64,000 bases of DNA from positions 1 to 64,000 of the forward strand of contig NZ_QLLR01000002.1 of assembly GCF_003259615.1 (NCBI RefSeq). The letters are read 5' to 3'. The DNA comes from Pedobacter cryoconitis. GTDB lineage: Bacteria > Bacteroidota > Bacteroidia > Sphingobacteriales > Sphingobacteriaceae. Positions 59,698-64,000 of the stretch are shown one piece after another (the first letter of the stretch is position 1; each line of letters opens with the position of its first letter). Below the pieces are notes generated by a model that saw only the letters and a program-made list of their open reading frames with translations, was not told the origin of the DNA and ran no database searches. Made by a program: the position numbers and the translations under genes.

Positions 59698-61512
59698 TTA
59701 GACAGCCTGCTGCCTGGCTTCCATGGCAAAAGCCACAGGATTAACCAGAGTTCCAATGACTTCGGGAGTGGGTACGTCTGTACTTTCACTATAGCCGTGT
59801 GTCAATAAACGAACTCTATTGATGCAAACCCTCGCAAATTCAGGGACAAATAAGTCAAATTTCGAGAATTTATCCGCCAGTTCAGGATTTTCTTCCTGGA
59901 ACTCTAAAATAGTATCCGCTACGTTTTTCCAGAATTCTTCCTCCTCTAAACCGACATAAGAATGGAAAACATTGCTTAAGTACCGGAATACAGCATCAAA
60001 AATTCCTGATAAAATGAATAACGGAGCTAATTCATCGTCGATTTCTCTCAATACATTAACCAGATCTTCCGGCAATTTCGCTTTCGATTCTTCGGTCAAT
60101 ACGATCTCTTCTACGAAATCTTTGATGATAATCCGCTGAGGGATATAATCTTTCATCACCATAATGGTGTTCTCTCCATGCGGACTAAAGAAAAAGGCAT
60201 GCTTATAAAATATTCTTAAAATAGGTTTAAGGTAAGCCTTTAAATAAGCCTGAAGCCATTCTTTCGGAGTAATCCCCGATTTTTCAATCATGGCTCCAAC
60301 CAAACTTTTCCCCTGGTCATCGACGTACAGCAAACTCGCCATCGTCATAATTTTTTCTCCTTCCTGAAGATAATTCTCAGCACTTTCTCTCCAGATAACA
60401 CCCAAAAACTCCTGGTATTGATAAGGAGACTGCGGGATCGCACTGTATTGAGGATGAGTATACGCAGCAGTGGCTACCTCTCCTAATAAAACTACTTTAG
60501 TTTCCTTCAGATAGTCATCACCATCCAGCATATCCTTTGCCCATTGGGTAACTCTTGGCGCAATCGCCAGTTTTTTAGGCGACAAACCTCTGAATATCGA
60601 AGTATTTAAAATAGAGATTGCCGTTTTAACGTAGTGTTTGCGTGGATTACTGATATTGAAAAAAGTACGGATACTTTGCTGACATTTATATAAATCTTTT
60701 CCTAGAGCCAATGGCACAACATATTGACAGGCAATATCATGGGCAAGTTGTAAGACGATTTTATTATTCCATTGCCACTCATGTACAGGAATAAACAGGT
60801 AATCAGCAGGATTTAAATTTTGCGCGCTTAGTATTTCATTAAACTCGTTGATCTGCTCAAAACCTAATTCATCTTCGTAAAAAGATGCCATATCTATAGA
60901 TGCCAGCGATTTAAAGTCAGCACGTTTTTGATGAACGGCTAACCATGCTAATTGCGTTGACTGCCCTGCTTCTGGCGCATATTTTCCCTGATCACTATGG
61001 TTAAACCCAATTCTGCCTTTATTAATCGTTGCCCAGGGGTGCCCGTCCATCTGACTTTCAATAGTCTGATAATCAGCATCAGCAAGCTGATCTGCAGTTA
61101 AACGTCCTTTTTCATGGATAAACGCATCAGCATACAAGGTATTCAGCGTTTCTTCCACGAAATGTGCCATGGTAAATGATTTCACGCCAAAAGTTTGCTG
61201 TGTTTCTGTGAAAAATGCTGGTGCATTATTTAAAGGTACAGCTGTTTCATCCACAATTTTACGCAGTGATTCTTTCTGGATATGCCAGTAGTCCAAAGCG
61301 CGAAGACTTGCAGCAAAGGTGTAATAGATATTTTCGTGATCCGTATTTAAACGGAAATGCGTTAAACCAGCAGCATCTGTTTCTGTAATTTCAGGTACTG
61401 CAAGTTTTTCGTGCATAAGTTCTACAATAGCCTTGGCGATATAATTTAAATTCACCTTAGCCCAAACTGCTTTCTTAAGCGGTTTAATATTGTCAAAATG
61501 ATTGTAATTCAT
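59698..61512 (-). CDS. IucA/IucC-family siderophore synthetase
   Basis: Start set at the ATG at 61512 (MNYNHFDNIKPLKKAVW), 28 bases after the preceding stop; 604 residues. Longer frames to 61641 overlap the upstream monooxygenase gene. NIS synthetase motifs: GHPWATINKGRIGFNHSDQGKYAPE (ATP and carboxylate site), FIPVHEWQWNNKI, FNISNPRKHYVKTAISILNTSIFRGLSPKK and the C-terminal FhuF-like part with FFFSPHGENTIMVMKDYIPQRIIIKDFVEE. Joins a carboxylate to an amine with ATP. Last gene of the operon. Confidence 0.95.
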   Translation of the reverse strand: MNYNHFDNIKPLKKAVWAKVNLNYIAKAIVELMHEKLAVPEITETDAAGLTHFRLNTDHENIYYTFAASLRALDYWHIQKESLRKIVDETAVPLNNAPAFFTETQQTFGVKSFTMAHFVEETLNTLYADAFIHEKGRLTADQLADADYQTIESQMDGHPWATINKGRIGFNHSDQGKYAPEAGQSTQLAWLAVHQKRADFKSLASIDMASFYEDELGFEQINEFNEILSAQNLNPADYLFIPVHEWQWNNKIVLQLAHDIACQYVVPLALGKDLYKCQQSIRTFFNISNPRKHYVKTAISILNTSIFRGLSPKKLAIAPRVTQWAKDMLDGDDYLKETKVVLLGEVATAAYTHPQYSAIPQSPYQYQEFLGVIWRESAENYLQEGEKIMTMASLLYVDDQGKSLVGAMIEKSGITPKEWLQAYLKAYLKPILRIFYKHAFFFSPHGENTIMVMKDYIPQRIIIKDFVEEIVLTEESKAKLPEDLVNVLREIDDELAPLFILSGIFDAVFRYLSNVFHSYVGLEEEEFWKNVADTILEFQEENPELADKFSKFDLFVPEFARVCINRVRLLTHGYSESTDVPTPEVIGTLVNPVAFAMEARQQAV

Positions 61513-61540
61513 GTTCTGTATTTTAACTTTAGACAGCGAC

Positions 61541-62893
61541 TTAAACTGCCAGGTTTTCTGTTGAAAGAATATCTTTAAGTGGGTTTTCTGATTCATCGGC
61601 CGTTGCCACACCAAAAGTCTGGAAGGCAATTTTTTTCTCAACTTTATAAGCTTCTCTGCCTAACACGGTATTGATAATTGAGGAGTTCCGGTAAGCCCCC
61701 ATCCCTAAATCTGGTGTCACAAAGCCATGGGTATGCAGTTCTGCATTCTGAACAAAAATTTCATCGCCATTGGTATCGATCGCATAATTGCGCCCTACTC
61801 CATATAAATTGTCTTCATTCCTTGAAATCCGGTGATGAATGCCTTGCAAGAAAGCAGGCTCTTTGTATTTATAACCGGTAGCTAATACTACAAAATCAGT
61901 TTGCTCCACAAATTCTTTTTCTACCTCTGTATGGTAAAAATGTAAGTTAGCGCTGCCATCTTCGGCGGTAGTGATATTATTGAGCTGGCAATTTGGACTT
62001 AACTTCACGTTTGGTTCTTCACCATCTACACTTAATTCATATAGTTTATCAAAAATCTGATTGATCAAACTATAATTGATGCCTTTAAACAGTGAATTTT
62101 GCTTGCTCAATACTTGTTTGCGTTTTCCATCAGGCAGATTATAAAAATGGTCTACATATTCTGGTGAAGTAAGTTCTAAGGTAAGTTTTGAATATTCCAT
62201 CGGGAAGAAACGGTCCGGCCGGGTAAACCATTTCAATTTTAATCCATTTTCAGTTTCCGGCAAAAGGTCATAGAAAATTTCTGCGGCACTCTGTCCTGAG
62301 CCGATAATACTTACACTTTGCTGCTTCAGCAGTTCACTCTTTTTATTCAGATAAGCAGCGGTATGGATTACATTTACGTGTTTGCCTGGCTCCACAAAGT
62401 CTGGCATTTTAGGGATCGTCCCAGTACCTAAAACAAGTTTACGGGTATAATAAACCTGTTTTTCTAAGTTCCGCTGATCTTCTACAATCAGTTTGTAAAG
62501 TTGCGTTGCTTCATCATAATCAGTACTTAAGACTTTCTGATTAAACTGGCAGGAAGGCAATTGTGCGATCACCCATTTGCAATAGGCATTGTATTCTTTA
62601 CGCAGGATATAAAAATCTTCCCGGATATAAAATTTATACAAACGGTCAGTTTGTTTGATAAAATTCAGGAAACTGTAAGGGCTTGTGGGGTCTGCTAAAG
62701 TTACCAGGTCGGCCATAAAGGGAACCTGAAGGGTAGCATCGTTCAACATCATTCCAGGGTGCCAGTTAAAAACCGCAGCCTGATCGAAAAATATAACCGA
62801 CAAATCTTCTAAAGGTGCTGCCAAAGCGGCCATCCCCAAATTAAAGGGGCCGATACCAATACCTATGATGTCGTAAATCTTTTGTGTTTTCAT
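61541..62893 (-). CDS. L-lysine/L-ornithine (or diamine) N-monooxygenase, siderophore type
   Basis: 450 residues. FAD-binding motif GIGIGPFNLGMAALAAPL at the N-terminus, VPFMADLVTLADPTSPYSFLNFIKQ (conserved in IucD/PvdA), NADPH motif VSIIGSGQSAAEIFYDLLPE, and the C-terminal FVVLATGYKYKEP with FVQNAELHTHGFVTPDLGMGAYRNSSIIN. Hydroxylates a side-chain or diamine amine to make the hydroxamate precursor. It lies between the fusion gene and the synthetase, so all three form one operon. Confidence 0.93.
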   Translation of the reverse strand: MKTQKIYDIIGIGIGPFNLGMAALAAPLEDLSVIFFDQAAVFNWHPGMMLNDATLQVPFMADLVTLADPTSPYSFLNFIKQTDRLYKFYIREDFYILRKEYNAYCKWVIAQLPSCQFNQKVLSTDYDEATQLYKLIVEDQRNLEKQVYYTRKLVLGTGTIPKMPDFVEPGKHVNVIHTAAYLNKKSELLKQQSVSIIGSGQSAAEIFYDLLPETENGLKLKWFTRPDRFFPMEYSKLTLELTSPEYVDHFYNLPDGKRKQVLSKQNSLFKGINYSLINQIFDKLYELSVDGEEPNVKLSPNCQLNNITTAEDGSANLHFYHTEVEKEFVEQTDFVVLATGYKYKEPAFLQGIHHRISRNEDNLYGVGRNYAIDTNGDEIFVQNAELHTHGFVTPDLGMGAYRNSSIINTVLGREAYKVEKKIAFQTFGVATADESENPLKDILSTENLAV

Positions 62894-62906
62894 TTATTCT
62901 CAGAAT

Positions 62907-64000
62907 TTATACTCCGGCCACCTGGCCCATTAACGCTACATCTTTACTTTCCGGGAATTTTTCCCAATACCATTCGCGATAGCAAAAAGTTAAGTTTGCA
63001 TCCTTAGCTGGCATTTTTATAACACGCTGGAATTTGAAACCCAGCCTGGTCACGAAAATGTGCATGGCTCTGGACTCGACAGCCGCTTCACCTATACATT
63101 TCCCGACAACAGGATTCAGAAATACCATATCCATGATCATTTGCCCGATACAGAAACTGTATTTTTTATTCTTATCGGTCGGGGCAATTAATAAGTGTGC
63201 CCCATAATCTGTGGCTAGAGCTTCATAATAAGCGCCTACAGTATCACGCATTGGCCAATAAGGTTCAATAGTGAAAGTAGGTTCGCCATTAATTTCCCCG
63301 ATAATACTATGTGAATGATCACTTGGGATCAGGGTACGGTAAAAGGTTTCCAGCGCTTTGATTGGCCCGTCCATTTTCCAGATTGGTTTGGCGTGCTCCT
63401 GGTTAAACCAGTCATGTGCCATTTCCAGATCTCTGTCTACATCAAATGAACGCAGCGAGATCGTAATGTCTTCTTTAGGAAAATATCTGCTGTAAATGAC
63501 TTCATCAATTTTCGGTTTGATCAGGTTATCACAAAAGAAATACTTGTTGAGTGGATTAGGATAAGCTCTGTAGATAGCCGGATTTTCAATTGGCGCACTC
63601 GCTTCATCTATATTATACAGGTTGGTGAGTAAGTTTCCTTTCACTTCCCAGCTTCTGCTGTTGATCACATAATCAACAAAACCGGTAGTATCTGATTCTT
63701 CAAATTGTTTAAATTCAAGGTAAATCAAATCGATCAGCGTTCTTTCATCAGCCAGACCGTTGCAGCCCAGGGCATTCACAATACCCAGCAGATTATTAAG
63801 CAGCAGATAGTAGGTTAATTTAGGGAAAATCAAAGCTTCTGGCACTATAGATCCGCTTTCCTGAGCCAGATCTGGCAGATAACTTAATAATTCTTCGGTC
63901 TTGCCTGCTCTGAAAAAGAAGCCCTGGTTGTCTCTGAAATAAAGTTTAGCAGGAAAATTCTGGCTGTCCAGCTCTACCAATACATTTTGCTGATGAAATT
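62907..64000 (-). CDS. IucA/IucC C-terminal domain fused to a siderophore acetyltransferase (5' end outside window)
   Basis: The frame stays open to the window edge, so the gene continues to the right; about 364 residues are visible. The visible start reads FHQQNVLVEL followed by KLYFRDNQGFFFRAGK: the HQQN block and RD-x-QG motif of the FhuF-like C-terminal domain of an IucA/IucC synthetase, with GNLLTNLYNIDE. From about 175 it becomes a GNAT acyltransferase (IucB/AlcB type): ISLRSFDVDRDLEMAHDWFNQEHAKPIWKM, HSIIGEINGEPTFTIEPYWPMRDTVG, GAHLLIAPTDKNKKYSFCIGQMIMDMVF. One protein would acylate the hydroxylamine and condense the product. Which diamine is used cannot be told. Confidence 0.88.
   Translation of the reverse strand, partial: FHQQNVLVELDSQNFPAKLYFRDNQGFFFRAGKTEELLSYLPDLAQESGSIVPEALIFPKLTYYLLLNNLLGIVNALGCNGLADERTLIDLIYLEFKQFEESDTTGFVDYVINSRSWEVKGNLLTNLYNIDEASAPIENPAIYRAYPNPLNKYFFCDNLIKPKIDEVIYSRYFPKEDITISLRSFDVDRDLEMAHDWFNQEHAKPIWKMDGPIKALETFYRTLIPSDHSHSIIGEINGEPTFTIEPYWPMRDTVGAYYEALATDYGAHLLIAPTDKNKKYSFCIGQMIMDMVFLNPVVGKCIGEAAVESRAMHIFVTRLGFKFQRVIKMPAKDANLTFCYREWYWEKFPESKDVALMGQVAGV

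Noticed and set aside
1..64000. CRISPR array, rRNA and tRNA genes
   Set aside because: No regularly spaced repeats and no rRNA or cloverleaf-like segments were noticed when reading the intergenic regions; a covariance-model scan was not possible.

Overview
The window looks like chromosome from a Bacteroidetes bacterium of the Sphingobacteriaceae, most like Pedobacter. The evidence is a SusC/SusD pair, FtsX-type permeases, a DUF2723 mannosyltransferase-like protein, TAnnTTTG-type -7 boxes, moderate AT richness and many non-ATG or short-leader starts. No rRNA, tRNA or CRISPR array was seen. The assignment rests on protein character, not on a database search.

Layout. 1-6065: the 3' end of an ISL3-like transposase, an FtsX/MacB-type permease, a small secreted protein, a sulfatase, a small acidic/basic protein and a DinB-like protein. 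6066-20650: a sugar-acid region with myo-inositol oxygenase (MIOX) and a sodium/solute symporter; a hexuronate-type MFS carrier, uronate isomerase (uxaC) and mannonate dehydratase (uxuA); two LacI regulators; and a SusC/SusD pair. CAAACGTTTG palindromes lie in front of uxuA, the second lacI and susC. Together these could take up inositol and uronates (or uronate-containing glycans) and convert them toward 2-keto-3-deoxygluconate. 20684-31689: a seven-heme cytochrome lipoprotein, a small lipoprotein, a PadR regulator overlapping a very large membrane protein (PadR-linked N-terminal domain fused to DUF2723/GT117), a 30-bp perfect inverted repeat, an MFS/TetR unit and an AsmA-family protein.

31845-47847: a Mu-like transposable element. 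It carries an S24/XRE repressor facing a MuA-type DDE transposase across a symmetric operator region, then MuB, a DnaA-domain-IV-like protein, holin, CHAP lysin and a complete-looking non-contractile tail module: tube, chaperone with a -1 frameshift extension, tape measure, distal tail protein and 1787-residue tail tip. No terminase, portal, protease or capsid gene is visible, and the place where a Mu-type head module would sit is a 245-base gap with one 40-codon ORF. It is therefore either a head-deleted prophage or a tailocin-like particle with a transposition module. This is the most unusual item in the window.

48035-64000: housekeeping and accessory genes: an outer-membrane barrel protein, miaA, two uncharacterised proteins, a metallo-beta-lactamase-fold hydrolase, a class IV aminotransferase, a type IA topoisomerase, a kynureninase-bestrophin-deacetylase operon, a Gfo/Idh/MocA oxidoreductase, and a siderophore (NRPS-independent) operon running off the right edge, whose first visible gene is an IucA/IucC-acetyltransferase fusion.
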